Shown here: one piece after another, positions 9,121 through 18,265 of the stretch
Numbering within the stretch: position 1 is the stretch's first letter
Layout of the letters: each line of letters starts with the position of its first letter
NCBI GenBank assembly: GCA_035358715.1
Contig: DAOPPX010000005.1
Coordinates: 13,918-77,917, forward strand
DNA: 64,000 nt
Reading direction: 5' to 3'
DNA from: UBA8199 sp035358715
GTDB lineage: Bacteria; Verrucomicrobiota; Verrucomicrobiia; Limisphaerales; UBA8199
Notes under the pieces: generated by a model
Seen by the model: the letters and a program-made list of their open reading frames with translations, nothing else
Told to the model about the DNA's origin: nothing
Databases searched by the model: none
Program-made: the position numbers and the translations under genes

Positions 9121-9792
9121 AGGAGGTTCCACCTTTCTAGGGATCATGACGTGTATGGATGTTATTCACTTCTTCAATCTCACCACTCAGCTTCGAGCAT
9201 ACCGCGCCACCGCAAGAACACAAGCGAAACCTGCGTTTGCTGCTTCGGCGCCAGGGGCGCATCGGCCTCGATAATCCGTTGGACGCGCTGCGCATGACCA
9301 ATGACCCATCAGCCCATTGCCAGGTGAAATGCGCGATTCCACAGGCCACGGATCGCTCTTCCGAGCAAGTAGGGAGCCACTCCCCAGCACACGCCGATGG
9401 GTCTCAAGAACCGCCCGCCGCACGATTCCGCGTGTCGCGCGGAATCCACGGAATCCCAATGTCTTCGCCTCAATCTCGGATGGCATCCCGGCCGACCCTC
9501 CATTGTGTACCTGTGCCTCAGTACGGGACAGCAGGCGGAATCGAGACACTGCAGAGTCAGCCTGCTGGAAGGCGGCGGCAGTCCAGAGATGCCCCCGGCA
9601 CCCCGCCTCCTGATTCTCCCCGTTCCACTTCTCGCGCTTCATTGCATCCTTGCTCGACTTAACGTCATGGACGCTACGCTTTCAGCACTACGGTTGCGCC
9701 TTTGCCTGTTCTCCAGGACACACTCCGGTTTCTCAATCCACCAAGCCCGCTCCCAACACCTCACCAACCCCACACCCTGAACCACCACCGCC
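9121..9792. other. Intergenic region upstream of the exopolysaccharide operon
   Basis: About 670 bases separate the Wza-like gene from the methylase remnant. Open frames of 60-150 codons exist on both strands, but none shows a recognisable domain, a good ribosome-binding site or consistent codon use. The region must contain the promoter of the minus-strand exopolysaccharide operon. No confident -35/-10 pair was found. A decayed gene is possible. Confidence 0.4.
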
Positions 9793-10410
9793 ATGGACAC
9801 CAGAGCCCGCGACCTCGCCGCCGTCTTCAAAAAAGCCTCAAAAGACGGCGTCCTCGAAAAACCCTTCCGTGAGGTTGTCGAAAAGCACCTGATCGAACTC
9901 GCCAACGCCGAGGGCATCGAAATGGCCCCACACACCGAAGTCACCCTCGGCACCTCCGGCCGCGCGGACACCATCTACAACCGCTTCATCGTCGAGTGGA
10001 AATAGCCGGCACTGCTCAGCCAGACCAACAACACCACCGCCAACTCCAAAGCCATCGCCCAACTCAAGGGCTACGTCGAAACCTTCTGGTTCCGAAATCG
10101 CCAGGCCCCCGGTCGCGTGGCGGGCTGCTGTACTGACGGACGCTACTTCATCTTCGCCACCAAGCCCGGCCACGACTGGAACGTCAAAGACCCCGTCCCC
10201 GTCAACGAACAGACCTGCCGCAGGTTCCTGGACTACTTCTTTGCCCTCAGTTCGGACATCGCCCTGCTCCCGGAGTATCTGGCCGAGGACTTCTCCGCCG
10301 ACAACGTCCGCACCCAGCGTACCGTCAAGGCCCTCTACCAAGCACACCCCACCTGTGGTTCCGGCACCTTCCTCATGATGGCCATCAACGCCATCCGCGC
10401 CAAGCCTCCG
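9793..10410 (+). pseudogene. Remnant of an N6-adenine DNA methylase/type I-like restriction gene
   Basis: The plus strand from ATG 9793 encodes MDTRARDLAAVFKKASKDGV, typical of the N-terminus of large fused restriction-modification proteins. It runs into a TAG at 10003-10005. The same frame continues with related sequence (ISQLKGYVETFWFRNRQ-like, then FFALSSDIALLPEYLAEDFSADNVRTQRTVKALYQ). It then jumps directly to HPTCGSGTFLMMAINAIRAK, the SAM-binding motif I of N6-adenine methylases (normally DPxCGSGT). The spacing is far too short, which points to an internal deletion. Homology stops where the GH106 gene ends on the other strand. It is thus a gene with a nonsense codon, an internal deletion and a lost 3' end, and is not expected to function. 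Confidence 0.8.
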
Positions 10411-10441
10411 GCCCTCGGGCCGGGCTGGCCACCTCGCAGTC

Positions 10442-13400
10442 CTACTCGACCACTTCGGCCTGCAAGCGGACCGGCCCCAGCAGGCCCGAGGGAATCAGCG
10501 GCGCATCTTTGGTAAAGTACTTGGTCGTCGAAAACGTCAGGCGCCGAGGCTCGGGCCGCGGCTGGTTTTTGAGCAGCCAGTCGGGCCAGGCCGGGATTTT
10601 GCCCAGGCGCCAACTGCCGTCCGGGGTGCAATCGTCGGGGTATTGTTCGTCGCCGATCATGCGGTTGGGCCAGAGGTTGGTCACCCGGACTTCCAGCTTG
10701 TTGGCTCCGGGCCGCAGCGCCGCGCGCACGTCCACCTGGAACGGCGGCTTCCACAGCACACCCAGGTGCTTGCCGTTGAGGGTAAACTCGGCGATCTCGC
10801 GCACGTCACCGAGGTCAAGGTACATGGCCGAGCCTGGATCGCGGAGCGCGGCCTGGTCCACGGTAAAGGACTTTCGGTAAACGGCGGTGCCGGAGTAGAA
10901 CTTGATCCCTTCCTCGCTGCGCCTGGTCCAATCCTCCAGCGTTTGGAAGGAGGCCTTCTCCGGGCCGCCCCACTTCGGATCGAACGCGACTTCCCAGGGT
11001 CCCGAAATCTCCATCACCTGCTTGAACGCAGGGAAGTTCTTCCGCCTCCTCTCCCCGGCCCTCTCCTCCCGAGGAGGAGAGGGAGAAGCGGCTTGCGCAG
11101 TTGAGCTGTCCTTCTCCGTCTTGCGGAACACCACGAACATGGAGCCGGCCGGGTCGAAGCGCAGCGGAACGATCGTGCGGACTCCTTCCTGGCGGTATTC
11201 GGGCAGCGCGCGAATGGTTCCGTCGGCCGGGTCCCATAATTCGGGGACCATTCCTGTTGCGCGGAAGGCGCATTGGGCCTCGACGGGCCGATATTGCGCG
11301 CTGGCTATGAAGTACACCTCGGCGCCATTGATGCGGCGGTGTATCCAGTTTATGCCGTCGGTGGGCATCTGCTTTTGCTGCGCCGGGCCGGGTCCTTTGC
11401 CTTCGGCCCCGACCGACTGTGCCGGGCGGTTCGGGCCAAAGCTCGGTGGAATGGCCGCGGCGGGGTCGTAGGGTTGATTCAGTGTGAAGCCGAAATCCTC
11501 GGCTCCGGCCAGGTCCTTGAGCACCTGATCGAGAGGCCGGCCCCAGATGACGCGGCCAGCGCCCAGCACGTGTTGTTGGACTGCGTTGCCGTCGCAGTCG
11601 CCCCAAAGCTCGGCGGCCATTTCTTTCACTTGAGTGTCGCAGGCGGGGTAGTTCATCAGGCTCGGCGAGCGGCGCGGCGGAGGTCCGACCACGACGGCGC
11701 CGGCCTTGACCAGGTCGCGCACCCTGGCGAGCAACTCCGGCGTCATGGCCTGGTAGTTGGGCAGTTGCATGACCCGGTAGCTCATCCCCGAGGGCAACAC
11801 CAGCCTCCCGTTCTTCACGCTCAGGCTCTCGATGGTCAGCTTGTCCGAGATGTAGTCGTAATTGTAACCCGCCGGAGCGGCGTCGTATTGGGCTGGCAGC
11901 GTTTCCATCATTGGGCTGCCGCCGTAGTTCTCGCCGTCGGGCAGGAGCCGGCAGAAGTCGGCGACAAAGTGGCCCTGCTGCAAGAGGCTCTGGCAGCGGG
12001 CCAGGTAATCCATGTAGGCTTTGCCCTGCTTCCACCAGGTCTGCGTCCGGTCAACGTGGAAGCCGTAGGGACCGAAGGTCATGCCCGGCCACTTGTCCAC
12101 CCATGGATTGAGGGCGGTGCGGTGGAAGATGAAGCGGTTGACGCCCTGGCAGAGGCCCCAGTCGGTCATATTCTTGACCGAGTAGGGGTGCTCGGTGAAC
12201 GGGTCGTTCTCACCGCTCGAGGTCAGGCTCTCGGCGCCCAGGAAGGGTTTGCCCAGCCCGTGAACCATCGAGGAGACGATCCGGGCGGAGTTAAGGTGCC
12301 AGGCATTCCAGCGCATGATCCAGAACTCGGCCATTGGCATGTCGGCCTCCGCGCCATAGGTCAGGGGATTGATGCCGCGTGAACTGGGGCCATAGGCCTC
12401 GATCGAGAGTTTGAGGCCGCGGGCGTTGGCGAGCTTGCGCAAGGCGCCGGCGTAGTTGGCGTCGAGCAACTCCGATTGCGTGCGTTTGGCGTCGCGCAGG
12501 AACCGCGCGGTTTGCTCCGCATCGCCGAGCCCCGGCCCGCCGGCCAGGGTGATCAGCCAGGGGATGATGTCGTAACCGCGGCGTTGCTTGAACTCCTGGG
12601 CCATGCGCGGGGTCCAGTCCTGCCAATGGACCTCCCAACTGTCAATATGCGTGTAGGTGAGCACCTTGCCCGCGGCCGGGCCGACGTCGTCAGCCAACAT
12701 GCCGATCAGCGCGTCGAAGTGGCGCTTGATGGCCTCGGCGCTGAACTTGTCGCACTCCAGCCCCTTGCCGGCCTCCGGCGCGGGACGGTTCTCTACTCCG
12801 GTCGAGACATGCCCGATGCGCATGACCACCCACTCGCCGGCCGGGGCGTCCCAGCTAAGCTTGCCGGTCGCGTCCATCTTCTCGCTCAGGTCGAGGATCG
12901 AGTCCGGAGCGATGGCGGTGCCTTTCCGGATGGCCGGGTAGGCCAGCACCCTGAGGTCGCGATAGTATTTTGCCGCGGCCAGGGCGGCCGGGCTGAGATT
13001 GGCGGGCGCGGGTGCGGGGGGTCTCTTGGCCTTCTTACGCGCCCTGGCGGACTTTGCGGCCGGTTGCTTCTTGCCCTCGGCAGGCGCGACCTGCGCCGGC
13101 TCCGCGCCGGCTAACTTGGGCTGAGGGAGCTTCCCCTCGAAACGGGCGGGCCCCTTGACCGTCGTGCTGCTGCCGACAACTTTCTGCATGGAATGCTCCG
13201 GGGTATTCCAGGGACCGCCGCTGCCGCACCAGCCGGCGTCGTTGTTCATGTTGACCTCGATGCCGAGGCGCCCGGCCTCAGCGACGGCGAACTTAAAGAG
13301 CTCGCGCCATTCGGGGCTGCCGAAGGGATACGGGCCATTCGGAGCCATCGTTCTGAGGTTGGCAACCTCCATGATCAGCACGCCCTTGATGCCGGACTGC

Positions 13401-13594
13401 GCCAGCGCCTCCAGGTCCGCCGTGATCCCGGCTTTGGTGATGTTGCCGTTGATCCAAAACCAGTAGGTCCACGGGGCGGCCTCGGGCGGCGGGTTGCGGA
13501 AACCATCCTCCAGTTTGTCCGCATACGCGGGCGCGACCAACGCGGCGGCCCCAAGCAGCAACAGAACCACGCTTGCCAGCCAGGTTCTCTTCAT
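10442..13594 (-). CDS. Secreted GH106-type glycoside hydrolase (alpha-L-rhamnosidase-like)
   Basis: This is a roughly 1050-residue protein with an N-terminal signal peptide (MKRTWLASVVLLLLGAAALV then APAYA). It begins with the WYWFWINGNITKAGITADLEA-type region and GVLIMEV that mark GH106 enzymes. A C-terminal GH2-like sugar-binding beta-sandwich follows (YLDLGDVREIAEFTLNGKHLGVLWKPPF). GH106 members release L-rhamnose from plant or algal polysaccharides. The ATG at 13592-13594 is preferred over one 39 bases upstream because AAGGAAGC lies just before it. An Ala/Lys/Pro-rich linker at about 180-220 (KSARARKKAKRPPAPAPA) interrupts the domain and is odd. It follows the fucosidase gene on the same strand, so the two may attack the same deoxy-sugar-rich polymer. 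Confidence 0.82.
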   Translation of the reverse strand: MKRTWLASVVLLLLGAAALVAPAYADKLEDGFRNPPPEAAPWTYWFWINGNITKAGITADLEALAQSGIKGVLIMEVANLRTMAPNGPYPFGSPEWRELFKFAVAEAGRLGIEVNMNNDAGWCGSGGPWNTPEHSMQKVVGSSTTVKGPARFEGKLPQPKLAGAEPAQVAPAEGKKQPAAKSARARKKAKRPPAPAPANLSPAALAAAKYYRDLRVLAYPAIRKGTAIAPDSILDLSEKMDATGKLSWDAPAGEWVVMRIGHVSTGVENRPAPEAGKGLECDKFSAEAIKRHFDALIGMLADDVGPAAGKVLTYTHIDSWEVHWQDWTPRMAQEFKQRRGYDIIPWLITLAGGPGLGDAEQTARFLRDAKRTQSELLDANYAGALRKLANARGLKLSIEAYGPSSRGINPLTYGAEADMPMAEFWIMRWNAWHLNSARIVSSMVHGLGKPFLGAESLTSSGENDPFTEHPYSVKNMTDWGLCQGVNRFIFHRTALNPWVDKWPGMTFGPYGFHVDRTQTWWKQGKAYMDYLARCQSLLQQGHFVADFCRLLPDGENYGGSPMMETLPAQYDAAPAGYNYDYISDKLTIESLSVKNGRLVLPSGMSYRVMQLPNYQAMTPELLARVRDLVKAGAVVVGPPPRRSPSLMNYPACDTQVKEMAAELWGDCDGNAVQQHVLGAGRVIWGRPLDQVLKDLAGAEDFGFTLNQPYDPAAAIPPSFGPNRPAQSVGAEGKGPGPAQQKQMPTDGINWIHRRINGAEVYFIASAQYRPVEAQCAFRATGMVPELWDPADGTIRALPEYRQEGVRTIVPLRFDPAGSMFVVFRKTEKDSSTAQAASPSPPREERAGERRRKNFPAFKQVMEISGPWEVAFDPKWGGPEKASFQTLEDWTRRSEEGIKFYSGTAVYRKSFTVDQAALRDPGSAMYLDLGDVREIAEFTLNGKHLGVLWKPPFQVDVRAALRPGANKLEVRVTNLWPNRMIGDEQYPDDCTPDGSWRLGKIPAWPDWLLKNQPRPEPRRLTFSTTKYFTKDAPLIPSGLLGPVRLQAEVVE

Positions 13595-13684
13595 CCCAGC
13601 TTCCTTTGAAGATAAGAACGTCATGAGCTTCATGTGCGCCAGAATATTGGACGAGCACCCGAAGTCCGCAAGCCCTCAGCTTCC

Positions 13685-13855
13685 CCACAGCACCCCGCTG
13701 ACTCCTCCGTTGCTCCTCCGTTGCTCCTCCGTTCCACCTCCGACCGCCGGTCGGAGGAGGAACGGAGGAGGAACGGAGGAGCAACGGAGGAAGGATGGGG
13801 AGGCTACGGTGGCAGCCGTCTGCCACTGCGGCAATGGTCCATGCCTGCCAAAGAG
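13685..13855. repeat. Palindromic GA/CT repeat element, family I, copy 1
   Basis: Between the GH29 and GH106 genes lies a run of 11-bp units, CT-rich on the left (GTTGCTCCTCC, GTTCCACCTCC). They meet a GC centre and are mirrored as GA-rich units on the right (GGAGGAGGAAC, GGAGGAGCAAC), giving a long imperfect hairpin. A conserved flank (GGCTACGGTGGCAGCC then TGCCACTGCGGCAATGG) follows at about 13801-13850. The same units and flank recur at 26052-26240 and, inverted, at 50935-51110. Confidence 0.85.
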
Positions 13856-13857
13856 AG

Positions 13858-15291
13858 TCAGCGGGGCCAGGTTCCTCGCACGTCCAGCACCACCACGGTG
13901 GCTGTCGGGTCGGGAGCGGCCGGGGGCACGTTGATGATCAGCTCATGCCCGGTGTCCTCGATGCCTAACTTCCGGCCCTCGGCAAGGAGCCGGGCCATCA
14001 GCGGTTTGTCGGGAAGGCCGGGCACGACCAGCCTGCCATCCCGGGGCCAATCGAAAACGTGCAAATACAGGCGGGTTTTCTTGTCGGAAAGTCTCTTTTG
14101 TGTGCAGCGGCCCCAGGTGAGCTTTCCGAAGGGACTTGCCGTGGTGCCATAGATGGATTCCCCGTTTGCTTTCATCCACCTGCCGATCGCCCGCATGGAT
14201 GTGACGCTTTCCTCGGGCACGGTGCCGTCAGCTTTGGGACCGATGTTGAGCAGGTAGTTTCCGCCCTTGCTGGCGATATCCACCAGGTTGCGAATCAGGG
14301 TCTGCTCGGATTTCCAGGCATGGTCGTGTTTGCTGTAGCCCCAGGTGGTATTGAGGGTCATGCAGGTTTCCCAGTCCACGCCCGGCATGCCGGTATCGGG
14401 GATATGCTGTTCGGGGGTGATAAAGTCACCGTATTTGGGGTCGAGCTGCGGCAGGTAACCCTGGGTGCCCATGCTGGCCCAGCCGGCTTCGCGGCTGCGG
14501 TAGAGCCGGTTGTTCATGATGACCTTCGGGCGTTTGGACCGCACCAGTTGCATGAGTTCGGTGGCGCGCCATGCCTCGTCCCCCTGGAAATCCTGGGAGC
14601 TGTAATCCCACCAAAAGATGTCCACCGGGTAGTTGGAAGCCAGTTCATTGACCTGCTGCCGCAAGTAAGCCAGGTAACTGGCATGGTCCCGCTGACCGTT
14701 GGGATACGGCTGCCCCTTGAGCGGATGAGGAAGCTGCTGCGACAGGGCGTATGCGTATTGGTCGTGGTGCCAGTCAATCACCGAATGGTAGAACCCCACC
14801 CGCAACCCCTCGGCGCGGGTTGCTTTGACGATTTCCCCCACCAGGTCCCGACCCAGCACGGCCCCGGCATTGAAGTCGCCGGCCCTGGAATTGTGCAGGG
14901 CAAAGCCTTCGTGGTGTTTGGTGGTGAAAACGAGGTAGCGGCAGCCCGCCTGTTTGGCCAGGCGCGCCCATTCGCGGGCAAAGCCGGCCCGCGGTTGAAA
15001 CAGCGGCAGGGCGGCTTTGGCGTAGGTGTCCGTATCGGCTTTGACCCGGTCCTGAATCCACTCCATGCCTCCGCTGGTGCCGACCGCTTTGCCCTCCCAG
15101 GTTCCCGCCAGGCCCGAATAGAGCCCCCAATGGACAAACATGCCAAAGCGCGCCTCGCGCCACCATGCCATGCGGGCGTCTCGTTGAGCAGGCGTTTCGG
15201 TGGTCCCGGCCTGGCTCATCGAGGCCGGAGCTGCGGTGGCTAAACATGCGGCCAGCAAGGGCAGAACGGAAAGGCAACAATTGGCTTTCAT
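13858..15291 (-). CDS. Secreted GH29 alpha-L-fucosidase
   Basis: This is a 477-residue protein with a signal peptide (MKANCCLSVLPLLAACLATA). It carries the GH29 landmarks MAWWREARFGMFVHWGLYSGLAG, VFTTKHHEGFALHNS, a WWDYSSQDFQGD region where the nucleophile aspartate lies, and NYLLNIGPKADGTVP. The family hydrolyses alpha-L-fucosyl linkages with retention, in the periplasm or outside. The frame is open back to 15534, but the extra 81 residues are translated from an intergenic repeat. The ATG at 15289-15291 at the signal peptide is therefore chosen. It lies upstream of the GH106 gene, separated by the family I repeat, and may share its transcript. Confidence 0.88.
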   Translation of the reverse strand: MKANCCLSVLPLLAACLATAAPASMSQAGTTETPAQRDARMAWWREARFGMFVHWGLYSGLAGTWEGKAVGTSGGMEWIQDRVKADTDTYAKAALPLFQPRAGFAREWARLAKQAGCRYLVFTTKHHEGFALHNSRAGDFNAGAVLGRDLVGEIVKATRAEGLRVGFYHSVIDWHHDQYAYALSQQLPHPLKGQPYPNGQRDHASYLAYLRQQVNELASNYPVDIFWWDYSSQDFQGDEAWRATELMQLVRSKRPKVIMNNRLYRSREAGWASMGTQGYLPQLDPKYGDFITPEQHIPDTGMPGVDWETCMTLNTTWGYSKHDHAWKSEQTLIRNLVDIASKGGNYLLNIGPKADGTVPEESVTSMRAIGRWMKANGESIYGTTASPFGKLTWGRCTQKRLSDKKTRLYLHVFDWPRDGRLVVPGLPDKPLMARLLAEGRKLGIEDTGHELIINVPPAAPDPTATVVVLDVRGTWPR

Positions 15292-15412
15292 AGGAATCGG
15301 TATTGCATCTGCATCACGTCCCAACATATACAGAATTGCATGGGCAACCTCACGGATTATTCCTGCGTTTGTGCGCTTCCAAATGGACTTCGCACAGGGG
15401 CCCGGGAGAGGG

Positions 15413-15540
15413 CTAGTGCTTGGTTGCACCAATAGCCGACACATGGGTCGCCGCGTGAGGGCACGCGGCCTACAAACCTGCTGTAGGCCGCGTGCCCTCA
15501 CGCGGCGATATCGCTTATCTCTGCAATCAAGCACCAGGTC
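15413..15540. repeat. Family II repeat, two inverted copies forming a 27-bp perfect hairpin
   Basis: A copy starting CTAGTGCTTGGTTGC (15413 onward) runs into a second copy in opposite orientation ending near 15540. Together they form arms at 15448-15474 and 15482-15508 that are perfectly complementary over 27 bases, with a 7-base loop. A third copy lies at 25955-26020. The whole 15292-15621 gap between the fucosidase and the TolC-like gene holds only this element and an unassigned remainder. Confidence 0.88.
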
Positions 15541-15621
15541 TTCACCGGATGCTGTTATCGCGCGCCTTCATGCATACGCGCTGCGGTCGAGCAGGCAAGT
15601 CCGCACCCCCCTTGACGCGAC

Positions 15622-17112
15622 TCAGCGGCGAACGCGCTCTGGGGCGGTTTGAGCCTTGCCGGTTTCCGTAGCAGCAAGATCGTGGGGCGTATTCGCCTCC
15701 CACCCGCCGCCGAGCGCCTTATAGAGCGCAACCAGGTTCAAGGTTACGGCAACCTCACTCCGCACCAAAGCGTCCTGGGACACGTAAAGCGCGCGCTGCG
15801 CGTCGAGGAGGTTGAGGTAGTTGCCGAGTCCCTTGACGTAGAGCTGATCGGCGAGTTCCGCCGCCTCCTGGTTGGCTATCACCGCCCGCTCCAGCAACCG
15901 GCGATGCTCCTGCTCTTTGGCATAGGCCACTAACGCGTTCTCGACGTCCTCCAATGACATCAGGACGATCTGCTCATATGTCAGCGACGCTTGATCCTGG
16001 ACGGCGGCCTGGGCCCGGATGCCGGCGCGGACCCGTCCGGCGTCGAACACCCGCCACTGCACGGTCGGGCCAATGGACCACATGCGGCTGCCCGGAGAAA
16101 AGAAATCGCCAGTGCTGACGCTCGCCAGGCCGGCCGACCCGGTGAGAAAGAACTTCGGGAACAGCTCCGCTTTCACCTGGCCGACGCGGGCTGTCTCGGC
16201 GGCGAGGCGGCGCTCCGCCCACCGCACATCGGGTCGGCGGAGGAGCAGGTCGGAGGGCAATCCAACCGGAACCTCGGGCGGCGGCGCCGGAACGGGGGCC
16301 GTGGCAGCCAGTTCTTCTCGCAAGGCATCGGGGGGCTGGGCAAGGAGAACGCCAAGCCGATGAATCGCAGACTCCATGGCGGTTTCAATTCCGGGCACCT
16401 GCGCCTGAATGGTCGCCAGCAGGGCAAGCGCGCGCTGCAGGTCCAGCTCCGCGGAGGCGCCATGCTCCACGCGGCTCCGCATAATGCTCACGGTCTCCGT
16501 CTGCGCTTTGATCTGGTTCTGGAGGATGGCCAGTTCCCGCTGCGCGCCCCGGGTCAGCACGTAATTCCGCGCCACCTCGGAGAGCACCGTCACCAGCACA
16601 TCACGGCGGCCATACTCCACGGCGGCCAACTCGGCGGAAGCCGCCTGGACCGCGCGCCGTTTTCCGCCGAACAGATCTATCTCCCACGCCGCATCGAATC
16701 CTGCCTGGTAAACATGGTTCTCGAAGGGGACGCTGGAAGGCACGTCGAGCGAGCCGATGATCGGCTGGTTCTCGCTTTGCTTCTGCCGCGCGTAGGAGCC
16801 GCTGGCGTTGACTGTCGGCCAATGGGCTGCGCCGGCGAGATCCTGCTGCGCGCGGGCCTGGCGGACGCGGGCCCCGGCGATCCGGAGGTCGAGGTTGGTG
16901 TGGACTGCCCGCGCGATGAGCAAATCCAGCGCGGGATCGTTGAAACTCTTCCACCATTCGTGGACCTGCTCGCCCGGGCTGGTGGCGCCGCCGCTGAGCG
17001 GCCCGCCCCATTGGGCGGGCATGTTGACGGCCGGCTGCTGGTAGTTGGGTCCAACGGTGCATCCCGCGACCAGGACCGCCAACGCAGCGGGGACCAGGAT
17101 CTTCGTTTTCAT
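15622..17112 (-). CDS. TolC/NodT-family outer-membrane efflux lipoprotein
   Basis: This is a 496-residue RND/ABC outer-membrane factor. It begins with a lipoprotein signal (MKTKILVPAALAVLVAGC) and the family hallmark TVGPNYQQP. It has two OEP repeats with the characteristic helical hairpins, including QARAQQDLAGAAHWPTVNAS and LPSDLLLRRPDVRWAERRLA. It would form the trimeric exit duct for the ABC-2 pump encoded just upstream. The ATG at 17110-17112 is chosen for the signal peptide and a GGAG 10 bases upstream; the open frame extends 24 codons further without domain support. It is the last gene of the efflux operon. Confidence 0.92.
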   Translation of the reverse strand: MKTKILVPAALAVLVAGCTVGPNYQQPAVNMPAQWGGPLSGGATSPGEQVHEWWKSFNDPALDLLIARAVHTNLDLRIAGARVRQARAQQDLAGAAHWPTVNASGSYARQKQSENQPIIGSLDVPSSVPFENHVYQAGFDAAWEIDLFGGKRRAVQAASAELAAVEYGRRDVLVTVLSEVARNYVLTRGAQRELAILQNQIKAQTETVSIMRSRVEHGASAELDLQRALALLATIQAQVPGIETAMESAIHRLGVLLAQPPDALREELAATAPVPAPPPEVPVGLPSDLLLRRPDVRWAERRLAAETARVGQVKAELFPKFFLTGSAGLASVSTGDFFSPGSRMWSIGPTVQWRVFDAGRVRAGIRAQAAVQDQASLTYEQIVLMSLEDVENALVAYAKEQEHRRLLERAVIANQEAAELADQLYVKGLGNYLNLLDAQRALYVSQDALVRSEVAVTLNLVALYKALGGGWEANTPHDLAATETGKAQTAPERVRR

Positions 17113-17156
17113 AGGAGCTTCTCCGAAAGGCAGTGATTGTTCATGGCAATTGGGGG

Positions 17157-18263
17157 TCACGCCAGGCGCCTGCGAAAAAACCAACTCGCCGCGCCCAGTG
17201 TTCCGATGGCAATGATCAGGAGCGGATACAGGCTCTGAAGCAGCGCCACGTGGCCAAGGTCTTTAAGAAACAGGCCCTTCACTATCACGATGAAATGGCG
17301 CATGGGGTTGATCCAGTCAGCGTAGCGCAGCCACGCCGGCATATTATCAATTGGCGTGGCGTAGCCCGACAGCAGGACGGCAGGCATCAGGAAGCTGAAA
17401 ACCCCCAGGAATGCCTGCTGCTGCGTTGCGCAGACTGACGAAATGAGCAGCCCGAACCCAGCCAGCGCCAGGCTGTAGAAGATCATGCTGCCGTAAAGCG
17501 GCAGAAACGACCCCGCAAACGGGATGCGATAGACAAAGATGGCGCCCAGCAGGACAACGGTCCCCTGCGCGATGCCCACCAGGATGGCCGGGATGATCTT
17601 GCCGACCATGATCATCCCCGGGGTCAGCGGCGAGACGAGGAGCTGGTCCAGCGTCCCCTGCTCGCGCTCGCGCGCAACCGAGAGCGCCGTGACAATGAGC
17701 GCGTTGATGGACGTTATGATCGCGACCAGGGAGGGCAGAATATGCCACTTGTAATCGAGGTTGGGATTGAACCAGTGGCGCACCACCAGCGCTGACGGCG
17801 GGGTCTTGCGTTGCGACGCCAGCCTCTCGCTGGTGTAGTCAGCAACGATCTGCTGCACGTAGCTGAGGGCGATTTGACCGCTGTTAGAGCGGCGGCCATC
17901 CAGAAGGGCCTGCATTTTCGGAGAGCGGCCCGCGGCGGCATCGCGCGAGAAGTCCGGCGGGAACCGCAGAACGATCAACGCCTGCTGGTTGTCTATGGCG
18001 CGGCGCACATCGGCTTCGCTGTGGAGGCTCAGCAGCCGGGTGAAGGCCTGGGCTTGTGCGAAACGCTGCATCAACTCCCTCGACTCCCGGCCGGAGTCCT
18101 CATTAAACACCGCAAGCGTGTTGTTCTTTACCTCGAGGGTGGCTGCGAAGGGGAACACCGCCAGTTGCAGCAAGACCGGCACGATCAGAATCATGCGGCT
18201 CTGCCGGTCCTGCAGCAGCGTCTCCAGCTCCTTGATCACGAGGGTGAGGATGCGCCAAAGCAT
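17157..18263 (-). CDS. ABC-2 type permease of the efflux operon (YbhR-like)
   Basis: This 368-residue ABC-2 permease has an N-terminal membrane helix in MILIVPVLLQLAVFPFAATLEV and a large soluble loop (about 45-170, including IDNQQALIVLRFPPDF). Five C-terminal helices follow, with REREQGTLDQLLVSPLTPGMIMVGKIIPA, the coupling motif typical of YbhS/YbhR-type exporters. It starts at ATG 18261-18263, two bases after the previous gene stops, so translation is coupled. With the other permease it forms the membrane channel driven by the double ATPase. Confidence 0.9.
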   Translation of the reverse strand: MLWRILTLVIKELETLLQDRQSRMILIVPVLLQLAVFPFAATLEVKNNTLAVFNEDSGRESRELMQRFAQAQAFTRLLSLHSEADVRRAIDNQQALIVLRFPPDFSRDAAAGRSPKMQALLDGRRSNSGQIALSYVQQIVADYTSERLASQRKTPPSALVVRHWFNPNLDYKWHILPSLVAIITSINALIVTALSVAREREQGTLDQLLVSPLTPGMIMVGKIIPAILVGIAQGTVVLLGAIFVYRIPFAGSFLPLYGSMIFYSLALAGFGLLISSVCATQQQAFLGVFSFLMPAVLLSGYATPIDNMPAWLRYADWINPMRHFIVIVKGLFLKDLGHVALLQSLYPLLIIAIGTLGAASWFFRRRLA

Positions 18264-18265
18264 AA

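Noticed and set aside
9187..9642. 151-codon minus-strand frame upstream of the exopolysaccharide operon
   Set aside because: No domain, no ribosome-binding site and overlapping frames of similar quality; probably noncoding or decayed.
13685..13855. CRISPR array
   Set aside because: The GA/CT repeats are 11-bp units arranged as one palindrome with no unique spacers and no cas genes nearby.
15292..15534. 81-residue N-terminal extension of the fucosidase
   Set aside because: The extension is translated from the family II repeat and precedes the signal peptide; the ATG at 15291 is the better start.
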